Position numbers and translations under genes: made by a program. A model generated the notes under the pieces. That model had not been told where the DNA came from. It worked only from the letters and a program-made list of their open reading frames with translations, and made no database searches. From positions 166,612 through 230,611 of the forward strand of contig JBBHKE010003144.1 in the NCBI GenBank assembly GCA_037447655.1: 64,000 nt of DNA. The letters run 5' to 3'. This stretch comes from Zygnema cylindricum (lineage: Eukaryota; Streptophyta; Zygnematophyceae; Zygnematales; Zygnemataceae). Positions 11,920 through 24,200 of the stretch are shown one piece after another (positions within the stretch are counted from its first letter, which is position 1; every line of letters begins with the position of its first letter).

Positions 11920-12290
11920 GCCAGATGATTATAAGGATGATTTTGGTTCTGGAAAACACAATTGAGATCCGGAGAGGAGGAAAGAGTGTTCAAGCATTGG
12001 CTGCGGGAACTGATTGGAGGAATAAGGATTCCAAAAAACATTATGGAAACTTTGGTGGAGGAGGGAAAGGAAACCAATCTGATGGATGGGGATCTAGGTC
12101 TCCAAAGAGGATTTGTCACTATTGTAAGAAGCTCTGTCATTACATGGCGGAGTGTACTAGACTGACGGAGCTGAGACTTAATGAGGGGCAGATCGGTGGA
12201 TCAGCCATGGCGGAGTGTACTAGACTGACGGAGCTGAGACTTAATGAGGGGCAGATCGGTGGATCAGCCAGATGAAATATCAAGGCACTT
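11920..12290 (+). pseudogene. copia gag remnant with zinc knuckle
   Basis: A plus-strand reading contains CHYCKKLCHYMAEC (12114-12155), a perfect CX2CX4HX4C nucleocapsid knuckle, preceded by a Gly/Lys-rich stretch typical of copia Gag. The 63 bp from the last part of the knuckle (12144) is repeated in tandem and in frame up to about 12269, duplicating the final Cys and the following 20 residues. The coding frame is otherwise interrupted. Confidence 0.75.
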
Positions 12291-13800
12291 GTGACAACAC
12301 AAGTCATAGGAGAGGATTGCGATGAGGATGATGGAGAAATTCTCCTCAACGAGGAGTTGGAGATGAAAGCCAAGCCGGAGATTCTAAGGAAGTAGAAGTG
12401 TGCCTTCGGCGGAGTGAAAGAAGCTCCTGAAAAAGGTCGAATTATTGATTTAGGTGCCTCTATGCATATGTGTAGAGAAAAACAAATGTTTACTAAGATG
12501 AGAAAGATCCCTACAGTAGAGATAGAGTATGGGGATGGGAGAGTAGTAACCACTAGCTTAGTGGGATTTGTGGATTTTAATGTCTTAGTTGAAGTTAAGA
12601 CATCAATAGTCACTTTTTCTGATGTCATTTTCATTCCACAGCTGAATAAAAGCCTTTTCTCTACGTCAATTTTAGATGATGAAGGTTTTGAGAATAGGAC
12701 TAAGAAAAGAGTCTTTACGGCTAGCTACTAGGATGAAGTATACTTGACAGGCGAAAATGGTAGCCAAGGAATGTTTAGGCTGAATTTGAGTAATGGAAAG
12801 ACGGGAGTTTACTATGCCGGTGTAAATGATTTGTTGATTTGGCATAAACGATTGGGGCACGGCATCAAGATACGCTAAAAGAAATGAAGAAAATGGGAGT
12901 AGTTAAGGGAATTCAGTTTCGTGATAATGAGACCTTCGATGACTGCAGTGGATGTGCTCAAAGGGATGTGCTCAAGGTAAGGCCCAGTGAATGTTTAGGC
13001 TGAATTTGAGTAATGGAAAGACGGGAGTTTACTATGGCGGTGTAAATGATTTGTTGATTTGGCATAAACGATTGGGGCACGGCATCAAGATACGCTAAAA
13101 GAAATGAAGAAGATGGGAGTAGTTAAGGGAATTCAGTTTCGTGATAATGAGACCTTAAATAACTGCAGTGGATGTGCTCAAGGTATATGTGCTCAAGGTA
13201 AGGCCCAGTGATTACCTTTCCCAAAAACTGCAACCTATAAATGAAAAAAAGTCTTAGATCTAGTTTATACTGACATATGGGGGCCGACCAAAGTGCCACC
13301 AGTTGAAGGGAAGAGAGTTATGTTTACTATTATTGATGACTGATCTAGGTATTCCAGAGTCTATTTCTTGGAAGCAAAATCTGAAGCACCAACTTATTTT
13401 AAAGAGTATAAGGCATGGAGTGAGAAGCTTCATGAGGCATCTATAACGAGAGTTAAGAGTGGTAATGTGGGGGAATACACTTCCAATCAATTTGAGGATT
13501 TTCTAAAAGATGAAGGGGTTCAACACCAAATGACTATCCCAAAGAATCACGAATAAAATGGTGTAGTCAAGAGATTAAATGAGACATTAAATGATAGTGC
13601 CCGAAACATGCTATCCGATAAAAAGATAAGAGAACGCTTATCGGCAGGAGCAACAACTATGCTAATTACCTTAGGAATAGAGTCCTCACCTCGGCGGTGA
13701 AAGGTCAAACACCTTATGAAAGATGGACCGAGAGAAAACAGGATGTCTCACACTTAAAGGTGTTTGGAAGTATGTACAGACAGAAATATAAATGTCGAAA
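12290..13800 (+). pseudogene. copia protease and first integrase region (degenerate)
   Basis: The protease-like part at 12414-12731 reads IIDLGASMHMC where copia proteases have a D-S/T-G-A catalytic triplet, so the active-site Ser/Thr is Leu here. A GAG-pre-integrase part with HKRLGHG-like reading follows. Then comes the integrase core at 13230-13720 (TDIWGP, FTIIDD, EYTSNQFEDFL) with internal stops. The element cannot be active. Confidence 0.75.
12769..13210 (+). repeat. 220-bp tandem duplication within the copia element
   Basis: The block starting GAATGTTTAGGCTGAATTTG at 12769 recurs at 12989 and differs at few positions. Both copies end in AAGGTAAGGCCCAGTGA. The duplication covers the zinc-finger part of the GAG-pre-integrase region. 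Confidence 0.9.
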
Positions 13801-13819
13801 ATACTATTTTCAACACAAG

Positions 13820-15100
13820 GAAAGTAAAAGGCTCTTGTGGCAACACAAGTGCAAGAGAATAAGATAGAAGAGCTCGATGACGAGGTCAGGGATCTTCTCC
13901 TAAACGAACAGCTTGAGGAGAAGGAGACAGAATCGGAGATTCCAAGAAGGCAAAAGTGTGCCTTCAGAGGTATGAAAGAGTTTCTCAAGGATGGCTAGAT
14001 CATATATTGTGGTGCTTCCAGGCATATGTGCAGAGAGAAGAGATGGTTTACCAAACTTAGAAAGATCCCATCGGTTGAGATATAGTACGGGGATGGGAGA
14101 GTTGTGACCACAATCTTCGTGGGATTTGTGGATCTAAAAGTCCACGTAGATAGGACAAGTATCTATAGTCATTCTGTCAGATATCCTTTACATACCTCAA
14201 CTTAACAAAAATCTGATATCCACCGCTGTATTAGATGATAAAGGTTTTGAAACAAACACAAAAAAATGAGTCTTTACAACTAGCTTAGATAGTAGTGTCT
14301 ATTTTACTGTAGTGAAGGGAAGTCAAAGAATGTTTAAACTGATCTTGAGTAATAAAAAGAAGGGACTATTGTATGCGTGTCCAAATTAAATGATGATATG
14401 GCATAAAAGACTTGGGCATGTGAATTCAGAAAGGTTTAAATAAATCAAAAGTTATGGAGTGAAAAAAGGAATGAAGTTTGGAGATGATGAGGTTTTGGGT
14501 AATTGCATCGGATGTGCCCAAGGAAAAATACATAAACTACCTTTTCCTAAAACTGTCACCTATAGAAGAGAGAGTGTACTAGATTTAGTTAACACTGAGA
14601 TATAAGGGCCAGCCAAGGTTCCATCACCTGGAGGGAAAAGGTAGGTACATGTTAACTATAACAGATGACTGGTCGAGATACTCTAAAGTATACTTATTTA
14701 CACATAAATCTGAGGCTGCAGATCGCTTTATAGAATATAAGGCTTGGAGTGAAAAATTACACGGAATTCCTATAAAGAGAATAAGAACTAATAATAGAGG
14801 GGAAAATACCTCGAATCAGTTTGAGGAATATCTAAGAACATAAGGAGTACAACAACAAAAAAAAATGTTCCAAATAATCCAGAACAGAATGGATAGGCTG
14901 AAAGATAGAATAGAACTCTTGGTGGCAGTGCAAGGTGTATGCTAAATGATAAAAAGGTAGGAAGACGCTTCTAGGCTGAAGAAATGAATTGTGCAAACTA
15001 TCTCAGAAACACAGTTCTGACAATAGCTGTCAAAAATCAGAGACCATAGGAGAGATGGACATGTAGAAAACCATATCAGTCTCATTTAAAAGTCTTTAGT
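13820..15100 (+). pseudogene. Second, diverged copy of copia gag end, protease and integrase
   Basis: Reading restarts with a gag-end/protease block homologous to 12280-12740 (YCGASRHMC, MCREKRWFTKLRKIPSVEI). A second pre-integrase block and a second integrase core (14640-14845: TDDWSRYSKVYLFTHKSEAA, ENTSNQFEEYL) follow. The two blocks differ throughout, so the locus joins pieces of two related elements or carries an old internal duplication of about 1.55 kb. Multiple stops are present. Confidence 0.75.
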
Positions 15101-15689
15101 AGTAAGGTGTATAGTCTAAATTCCGACAAGACAAACTAATTAGAAACTAGATGCAAGAGGGAAGCCCAGATATCAACTAGGATATGAAGATAATGTAAAG
15201 CGGTGTAGAGTATATGATCTTGAGAAGAAAGACATCATTGTGGTAAAGCACTTTTAGTGATGGATGAGGGAAAATCTGAAGATCCCTTCAAATATACCAA
15301 AGTGATAAAAATCAAAATTGAAGGAGACCTAAGAAAAGATATAGAATCAATCCCTATGGAGACAATCCAACAAAGAGAATCAGATCCTGTTGAGATTTCA
15401 AACGGAAAAAATAGATATTTGAAGATGTGTTTCTGACAGAATCACAAATAAGAGATGAAAAAAGAGGATTGATAGCTTCCATGGATAGGGGAGAAGAAGA
15501 GAAGGAAAGAAGAAATCCAAAAATGCCAAACACAAAAAAGCAACAAGAGAATTCGAGAAAGATACCTCAACGGCAAGGTTATCAAGCTGTCACACCCTAA
15601 CGAGCCACAGATATACGTAGAAGCAATAAATAGCTCAGAAAGCAACAAAATCAAATAAATGGTGACTGTTATTAATGAGGAGATGGCCT

Positions 15690-16500
15690 CAATCATGGAG
15701 GCTAATACTTAGGAGCTGGTGGACGGTCCACCAAAAAGAAAACCAATCGGATGTAAGTGGGTCTTCAAACTCAAACTGAATCATGACAACACTATTGAGA
15801 GGTATAAGGCCAGATTAGTCGCTAAAAGGTATACTAAAAAGGAAGGGATTGACTATGAGGAGAGCAGTTGTCAGATTTCCCTCGGTCAGCATTCTACTCA
15901 GTTTGGCGGCAGCGGAAGACATGGAGATACATCAGATTAACATCAAAACCGTCTTCCTCTATGGAGAACTAGAGGAAAAAAATTTCATCAAGCAGCGAGA
16001 GGGGTTTGTGGAGGAAGGAGAATAGAGTAAAGTGTGCAGGTTGATAAAATCCTTTTACGAGCAGAAACAGGCTCCAAGATAATGGAACAAGAAACTAGAC
16101 GAATTTCTAACCAATCTCGGGTATATCAGAATTATTTCTGACCACTCTATATACTTGTATGAAGATGAGGATGGAGTTATTTTCATTGTTATTTATGTTG
16201 TGATTTGTTGGTATTGAGTAAATCATTAGAGAAAATTAACAAATTGAAAAAGGATTTGAGAAATCAATTTGATATGAAAGATCTTGGAGAGGCCAAATAT
16301 ATTTTAAGAATTTAGATGGAGAGAGATACAGGCAAGAGGATAATAAAATTGACACAGAAAGAAGCCATAGGGAACATATTAGAAAAAATTCAGATGGAGA
16401 AAGCCAACAGTTGCTCTACTCCAATGGATCTAAAGAAATTAAACGAGGAGAGTTTAGAGGAAAGAATTATAATTATTGATGATCAACCAAGACCATAGAA
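15690..16500 (+). pseudogene. copia reverse transcriptase remnant
   Basis: Frames contain PIGCKWVFKLKLN, ERYKARLVAKRYTKKEGIDY (the RT start of copia polyproteins) and, further on, a broken catalytic region near 16190-16220 followed by FDMKDLGEAKY. Stops and frameshifts interrupt it. Confidence 0.8.
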
Positions 16501-17222
16501 GAGAGAGTTTAAGAAAGATATTCCTTATAGACAAGTTGTTGGCAGTCTAATTTATTTTATGAACTGTACTAGTCTAATTTATTTTATGAACAGTACTAGA
16601 CCTGACATAGCTGCAGTTGTAGGAGTTTTAAGTAGAAGCCTTAATGAGCCTACAAGAATGGACTGGGAGGCAACTAAAAGGGTTATGAGGTATCTTGTGG
16701 GAACTCCAGAGTTATGGTTGCATTTGGGTGGGGATAATACTGACATCACAACTTGGAGCGATGCTTGTTATGGGGATGTGCCAGCCAAAGATGTACCTCT
16801 GGTTATGTTTTGCTTGTGGGATCTGCGGCATGCTGCTGGAGCTGCAAGGAGCAAAAACAGCAAAAGGTCTTGATCAGTTCACAATAGAGGTTGAGTACAT
16901 GGCCTCTTGCTCTGCTGTAAAGAAATTAACGTGGGTAAAATCCTTGCTTTAAGAGCTTGGATTTATGAAATTTGGTGTTCATAATGCTTTTTTTGATAAT
17001 CACGCTGCAGTTGCTATTGCAGCCAATCCCAAACACCACTTTAAATCAAAACATATAGATGTGAGACTGATATTTGTAAGAGAGAAAGTTGAGGATAAAA
17101 TTATAAAATTGGAATATAGACCATATAGGGAAATGGTAGCCGATATGATGACAAAACCTGTCCCATCTCCAAACCTGATATTTTGTAGAAAAAAGTGTTG
17201 GTTAAAAAAAAAGATAGCCTAG
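16500..17222 (+). pseudogene. copia RNase H region
   Basis: Reading across small frameshifts gives STRPDIAAVVGVLSRSL, MRYLVGTPELWL, WSDACYGD, EYMASCSAVKKLTWVKSLL, FDNHAAVAIAANPKHHFKSK and MVADMMTKPVP. These are the ordered hallmarks of the copia RNase H and polyprotein end. A polypurine tract AAATAAGGGAG directly precedes the 3' LTR. Confidence 0.85.
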
Positions 17223-17234
17223 AAAATAAGGGAG

Positions 17235-17475
17235 TGTTGAAAGTATTTTCTAGTTACTTGTCCTAGTCGTCACTCTGAGTCTAACACTTGTTGCAATCAC
17301 CGAGACTTAGACAGCCATGCCTGCCTTCAAGCAGCCAAGGAGACAAGACTGGGGAAGAAAGCAGTTTAGCTTCTGACAAAAAGATATGTGTGTGACTTGA
17401 CCAGTCGGTCAATCAGTCGTCCGCCTTATTCACCCAGTCATAGAAGAATGGTTACATCCATGGGGTGTGATAACC
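17235..17475 (+). repeat. 3' LTR of the copia element
   Basis: It starts TGTTGAAAGTATTTTC right after the polypurine tract and ends near TCCATGGGGTG. It is shorter than the 5' LTR, which has extra sequence around ACCACCGGTA. Confidence 0.75.
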
Positions 17476-17479
17476 ATTA

Positions 17480-18115
17480 AAACAATACTGCGGCGGCGAA
17501 TTCATTTAATTGAACCAACTGGCGAAGAGGCACGTGTAAATTGTCGAAATACGGCATCATGCACGGATGCAAACCTAATCGCACAAAATACCTTGATCAG
17601 ACGATTATCGTTGCTGCCGCCAACCCGGAATGAACTTTTGGCGGTTTTTGGAGACAGCGTCACGTGATGCCATGTGGCATCATATCACTGGACGTCGGAG
17701 AATATCGAAGGAGGAACCATGGCTCCCGAGCTAATAGGCGTCATCTGGAAGGCCATGTCGTACCAGGTCGTACAAGAAGTACATCGGCCAGTGTACCGTC
17801 ATGTACTGTACAGTCTCCTTATTGGTCCGGGGTTTAGTAGTAGGTAGGTGTGAGTAGGAGATTTAGGAACTTAGTTATTTTTGAGGCGCCTCTCTCCAGG
17901 TGACCTTTTGTAGAAATAGGCCATCTGCTCAGGGGAGCAAAGGGAGCAAATTAAGCCATTCTTTTTGCGTTTGGCTTAGGGGAGTTGAGGGATCGGACCC
18001 TCACGTGGGTGAGGGTAGTCATAATATTTGTGTGCCAGGGTGGCACTTATTTAGTGTGAAAGTGCAAAGGGCAAATATTATCCTAGAGGCTAGTAAGAAG
18101 CTGCAAGCACTACAG
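17480..18115 (+). repeat. Dispersed repeat D (copy 2)
   Basis: This is the homologue of 8650-9265, abutting the copia 3' LTR. It holds six GTAC tetramers between 17758 and 17815. The short open frames over it are not conserved with copy 1. Confidence 0.7.
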
Positions 18116-18175
18116 TGTTACATCTCCCTCTCCCTCTCCCTCTTGTAACAAAAGATTCTCCAAATAATCACTTAC

Positions 18176-18891
18176 CGCCACCACTTCCTCCCCTCCTCCT
18201 TCACTACCTCGTCTAATAATTGCTCCTTTCTTTTATTGACCGAGATCGCTGCAAGAATTAGCTTCATAGGTGGATGATTCACCTGTGCATATAAACTGAA
18301 AATTGTTACTAGGTAAATTAAATGAAGTTAAAAGCAATCAAATAACTGTGACTCGGTTACCGTTGTTTCAAACAGTTGTTTTTGAAGGCAAGAAGATTTG
18401 TTGCATAATGTCTTCACCATCTGGGCTTCAGACAGCATGGTACTAAATTAAATATAAGACACTTAGAGAAAATGATGAAAAGAAAATGGGCAGATATGAC
18501 AAAGTTAAACAATGTCAGAGAAGGTCAAACACCACAAAAGTTTTGCAAACAAAAACAAAACAAATAACATTGCAAAATCTTCCTAACGAGTTTACGTAGA
18601 AAAAAGTTACGCAATAACCACCTTGGGGCTGTTTTTTACTCAATTAGAGATAAAGAAATGCAAATAGCAAGTAAATATTCAGCATAACTGAATAAAAAGG
18701 GCAAAAAAAAGTACCACTTGGAGCATATGTGGACCCCTTAATCTCCGTTCCTTTCTTGTGGCACAAATATTATTATATACCAATAATATACTATAATATT
18801 AATAATATATAATGTATTATATAATAATAAATAATATTATACCAAAAGGAATTGGGATCGTTGGCCCCAATTTTCCTACTAACTTTTTTCC
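18176..18891 (-). CDS. Candidate exons of an unrecognised gene (18843-18891, 18361-18442, 18176-18282)
   Basis: Three minus-strand segments each have an AG acceptor and GT donor (TTGCAG/GTATAA, TTTAG/GTAACC, CACAG/GTAAGT) and join in consistent phase. The middle exon reads MLSEAQMVKTLCNK and KQLFETT. The last reads VNHPPMKLILAAISVNKRK and QLLDEVVKEEGRKWW. The first reads KKVSRKIGANDPNSF. I do not recognise the protein. It looks helical and charged. Downstream exons would lie beyond the repeat and copia element, making these intronic insertions, or the gene is truncated there. Support is splice signals plus open phase only; no homology. Confidence 0.4.
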
Positions 18892-19274
18892 CTGCAAGAT
18901 GGAAACAGAGGGCTAGATGAAGCAAATATGAAACACATTATGTAGATATATTATTTATATCACATTTATAGATGTATACGTTATGGATGTCAAGCACCAA
19001 TTCAGACATGAAATATCTCAAATGATCTGCAGTAAAGTGTGACAGAAGCTCAACAAAGTATGTAAAAAATGCAAAACTGTACAGGAAATCATAGAACTAC
19101 TAAACTAAATGCAAGCGGTCGGTCTCTTACTAAACTCGAATCATTAAAAAGACAAAAATGAAAGTGTTAACATACACACCATTTTTGTCTTTACCTTACA
19201 ACTATTCATTCCTTTCATACCTTTCAAAATTTGATGATTTCCACTTTGGGAATCTTACATCAGTTTGTCAGCCA

Positions 19275-19890
19275 CGACATATTTGATCGCTTGGAAGGAC
19301 TACTCGCTCATAGACAATCTGGTTTACTAATCTCTTGTGGGGGTCTCAGTTGGCGTCCACCTTGGCGCAAGCCGCTTACCTAGGGAATTGGGCTCTGGTG
19401 GCATCTATTATTACATCAAGGTTTTCTGGTTGACGATACTCCTATTTTAGGTCATGTGGTATCTCACGTCGATGAGGGCTTATTGTCATTTCAACAATTG
19501 TTATTGTTCACTCAAGCGCTTTTACCAATCGAGGCTCAAGATGAAGTTCCCGTGTTCTCTTCCCTCATCACCGGAACTCACTCACAGGTACAACATTATA
19601 TCGCCAATATGGTAATAACAACCTACTTGAGGCTTTGCCTACAGTTGAATCGAGGGGTCGACGGTTGAATCGTGGGGTCGACTCTGATCTTGTCCCGGGT
19701 CTGGGACTGGAGGTTGGCTTGTTGTTACACCAGTTTTCCCTCACTCCGTTTGCCCTCTCCTCAATTTATTGTTTTTTATCTTCGCTTACGGCTTGGCTTG
19801 CCACACCCTTTGCTTTTAAACAAGCCACGCTGCATTTGTAGTCAACCTATAGAAGAGCAAGGCATCCATTTGCTTCGTTGTAAAAGGAGA
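19275..19890 (+). pseudogene. Second non-LTR retrotransposon fragment
   Basis: Broken frames match the 7630-8270 part of the first LINE. They include a DDTPIL phrase near 19435, LGLPHPL with a following CCHC-type finger (CICSQP...GIHLLRC) at about 19790-19880. It is truncated on both sides and followed by a GA-rich tail. Confidence 0.65.
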
Positions 19891-21069
19891 AGGGAGAGAA
19901 ATGAGGAGAAAGAGAGACGGGAGAGAAAAGAGGAGATGTAGTAGAAACTAGGAGAAGGAGAGAACAAAGGAAAGGGAAATTAGAGGATGGAAAAGGAAGG
20001 CGAAGACCTAGATGGAGGAACTAAGCATAGAGGACATAAGAAAAAAAAGAAACAAAAATTCAAATTCGAAGCGCATAGATTTTATATGATTTCACATTTT
20101 CTCCCCCAATGTTTTTGTTACAGATTGAGATAAATTATCTACAAAAAATATCATATCACATAACATAACATGGACAAAATTTCAAACTTGACATAAAAAT
20201 TTGGTTTAAATACCGTGAATTTCTTTTTTTCCTCGGATTATTTTTTGCTTATTTGTCCTTCAAAACAAAAAGAACAAAAGAAGAGGGGAATATAAAGTTT
20301 CTAAAATTAACCTTCACCTATTCTAAACTTTTCCTCTTTCTATACATCATCTGAACTTCCTAGATTAAATATTTCCGCCCGGTAATCCAAAAAAAAGAAG
20401 AAAAAAAAATGGTGTCTATATGAGATCTAATCCACTAATACTTCCTATAAATACGTAATTTTTACAAACGATATTGAAACGCTTTTGAGTGCCATTAGAA
20501 GAATTTTAAATCTATCAAAAAAAATATCTCGGTGATCGGGAATGCGGAAAACGTCGTTTTTTTTTCTGTCGTGTGACGTTTGTCCTTTTTTCCAAATCGG
20601 ATTTCCTTGATTGGATGTATTTCAAAAAAAAAACAAACAAACAAAAACAAAAATTGTCGAGAACCAATAAAAAAAAAAAAGGAGAAAAAAAATCTGCCAA
20701 AAACAGAAGGGAAACTGTGTTAAAAAAAAAAAAAAAAAAGTTTGTAACAAAATTGAAATTGGGTATCAGGAAAATTGAACTTCAAATTGCAGACATGGGA
20801 CAACGACCATGTTAAAAAGATAATACTATATGATATATGTAAAAAAAAACAGGTAAGAATAAAAACCAAAATCATAAACATAAAATTTCAAAGATATCGA
20901 AGATCATATGTTTAAACCAAACACACTTGATATTACAAATCAATAGAATCAACAACAACCTTATAAAAGGAGGGTAAAGAAATAAAACAAAAAATAAAGT
21001 AACAAAAGAGACACACATACACACACGTGCATGCAGGGAGAGAGAGGGAGAGGGAGGGAGAGAGATGGG

Positions 21070-21111
<42 letters not shown>

Positions 21112-21118
21112 TCCTCAC
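19890..21118. other. AT-rich spacer with simple repeats, 3' of the H+-ATPase
   Basis: This stretch contains many A-runs (20630-20740) and a GA tract at 21033-21108 directly beyond the pump stop codon. I see no gene. The region should include the 3' UTR of the minus-strand pump. Confidence 0.4.
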
Positions 21119-21296
21119 CTATCTAACATCAAAATCCTTGCGATCGACTTCGACTCGTCGAACTCGAGCTTCCCACGATTCTCTCGGCACTCGGAGATCT
21201 GCTCCGATCTCTCCGACCGTTTCCGTTAGTTCCGTTCCGTTTAACATTCGTCTCACTCCAAACTTTATAAAGTCCAAAGGAATATAAATAAGAAGA
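21119..21296 (-). CDS. H+-ATPase last exon B (long C-terminus)
   Basis: The same acceptor context and [17 protein letters not shown], then [20 protein letters not shown] and a charged tail ending DFDVR, stop TAG 21119-21121. [10 protein letters not shown] matches the last membrane helix end of plant-type pumps (YFPLD..KF). The tail has no recognisable regulatory Thr or YTV. Confidence 0.75.
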
Positions 21297-24200
21297 CTGC
21301 AAAATTTCCAGAGAAAGAAGGAATATTAAACAAAAAACCTATATAAAGCAACTAATTTTGTTTTGAAAATACTAGATATCGTTAAACATTCGCCTCACTC
21401 CAAACTTTATGAAGTCTAGAGGAATATATATAAGGAGACTGCAAAATTTCCGGAGAAAGGAGGGAATAAAAAGCAAAAACCTAATATAGAATAACTAATT
21501 TTGTTTTGGAAATAACTACATATGGTTTGAAAAGAACTGCGTAGATTTTGTATTCGGTCGATAATAAGGTAAGTGGAGTAAGATACCTCTGAAAAGGAAA
21601 AATTAGAAGTTTAAACGTTTTAAGTAAAACAAATATTTGGGAAAAAAAGGATATAAAGTTAAGAGTTAGGTGTTTGGAAAACAAAGGGATATGAAAGGAA
21701 AGGTTGTTTTTCGGAACAAAAAGAGTTATGAAACAAGAAGATAAAATAAAGAAAAGATTAAAGAACTAAATAAATTTAGATACCCATGCTGACATATTCA
21801 AGGGAACATCATAAAAAAAAAAAAAAAAAAAAAAATGTATAGATATATATCACAAAAAACCGAATCAGAAATGTTTGAAAAAAAAAAAAAAACCCACATC
21901 AAAATCCTCACTCGATCACCTCCGAAAACAATAAAAAAATTTACAACAAATAATTTCAAAAAAAAAAATGATAATTGATAATTGTACACGAAATTCCTCT
22001 CTAAACTATCTCCACTCTCTCAAGCAAAAACCTTCCCACATGTTTAAAAAAAATTGATAAAGTCACACCAAAATTTACCTCTTGACCACCACCAACAAAA
22101 TACAAAAAAAAGAAAAAAAAAAAAAAAGCCAAAAGGGACCAAAACAAAACAAAAAAAAAAAAAAACTAAAACTCAATTTCTAAAAAATGAAAAAAAAAAA
22201 TGACATATTGACACCAAAACTACCTCTAAATCCACACCACTAACCAAAAGAAAAAACAAGGAGACTAAAACTTAATAAACGTTATAAGTCGCAAAGCATC
22301 GGATAATAAATCACATGACAACCAGAATACAAAGCTCTGCGACATCCGTCCTCTCTCATCTCGAGAAGAAAGAGAAAAAGAACAAATCGATAAAGATTAA
22401 GGGGAGTCAAAGAAAAGTGAAACAGACATCGGGCTCAAAGAAGATAAAGCAAATCAATAAAACTCGAAAAGGCAGTGCGAAACCATAAAATCGGCATTCA
22501 AAAATCTGATCCGGATCCGATGGCCGAATCCGCCAAAATAAGGATCAATCAGTATGGATCAGAATGGATCGATCAAAGAGACGAAAGCGACCCGGCTTTT
22601 GTGCTTGCGGCGAATCAGGAGCGAAGATCAAGAACAGTCAGGCAGATCTAGCCAGATCAGACGTCAGGGCAGGATCGATCAAATTCGGCAAAGAAGTGGA
22701 GAGGTTAGAGGGAGAATAGGACAAAAACTCTTGGAAACAATAAGAAGCGAAGGAATAACAATAACAATAATAATAATAATAATAATAAAACATTTTTTTC
22801 CAGGCAAAAAGAAAAAATCATTGATCATCATCTTGTCCGTTGATCTCGTATCCATTTTTATTATTTTTATAATGAAAAAGAATATTTGCATAATAATAAA
22901 ACAAGAACTTGAAAAAGAAAAATACATACTCAAATAAATAAACAAACAAATAAACATATAAGCAAACAAATAAATAAACAAGTCAACAAATAAATATATT
23001 AATAACAAATAACTACATAAATAATTACCTGGAAAAAAGAAGTATCGTGTTCGATGGAGTAAAAAGCGACACTTGTCAAAGCTAAATAAATGCCAAAAGC
23101 TATTCCGGTCACAAAAATTTCTTTTAATTTCCAACTGTCCGGTTTTCGAGAAGGTTTTACGATATCGGTGGAAATCGCCAAAATGGTTCCTGGAACGTTT
23201 TTCAATGTGCAACGATTAAAAATATGGTGTTTTTTATACAAAATGAGCAAAAATATAATTTTTTTTTTATACAAAATGAGTAAAAATACAAAAAGTGTTT
23301 TTGAGTAAAAATATAAAATGTAAAAATATAAAAATTGAAACGATTTTGAAATTCTTATACGGAACGAGGAAAAAAAAAGCGATTCGATTCGTGAAAGTCT
23401 AGTACAAAACGAGGAATAACAAATGCGAATATAACATCGAAACCATTCGGAATTTGAATACGAAACGAGAATAATTAAAAATTCGAACACATTCGCACGA
23501 TTTCAAAAATTGGGAAGATTATGCAATTGTAAACCAAGTATAAAAGAGGAAAAGAAAAAAGACTAAAAAAAAAAAAAGGAATAGAAAATTACCTTCATTA
23601 AGAAAAAAAGAAAGAATAGAAAAAACACCATCATTAAAAAAGGGAATAGGCATCCATCATTAAGAATATAAGAGTCATCATGGGGAAAAGTCGTAATTCA
23701 AACAAGGGAGAATCATAAACCCTCTGCTTAAGGTAATTGTCATCATTATAAAGCGGAATAAAGTTTCTTTAAAACGAAAAGAGAAGGGAGAGAGAGAGGG
23801 AGAGAGAGAGAGGGAGGGGTGGAAGGGAGGGAGGGAGGGAGGGAGGAGGAGAGAAAAGAGAGAGGAGAGGAGGATGAGAGATAGAGAGAGGCGGCGAGAG
23901 AGAGAGAGCCCTACGGATGGTGTCGATGTAGCGTATATCTGCATTGACCAATAATAGTGTGGATTTGTCAGTAGGAACAAATTCAGAAACATTTTTTCCA
24001 CTTTTTCAAATGTCAATTCTCAATTTCCACTTTCCAATTTTCCAATTTTCATCTTTCTACTTTTCAGGTTTTTTAAACCTCGCATTCGCACTCAAATTTA
24101 AGCACCCAAACACTCTCCTCCCTCTCTCTCCCTCTCTCACTTTCCCTCCCTCTCTTTCCCTCTCTACCCACCGTATAGTTCTTCATTCTCTGAAAAATAC

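Noticed and set aside
18980-19010. Minus-strand segment HLRYFMSELVLDIHN with acceptor and donor-like ends, as an additional exon of the 18.2-18.9 kb candidate gene
   Set aside because: Its phase does not fit the next exon (ends in phase 0 where one base is needed).
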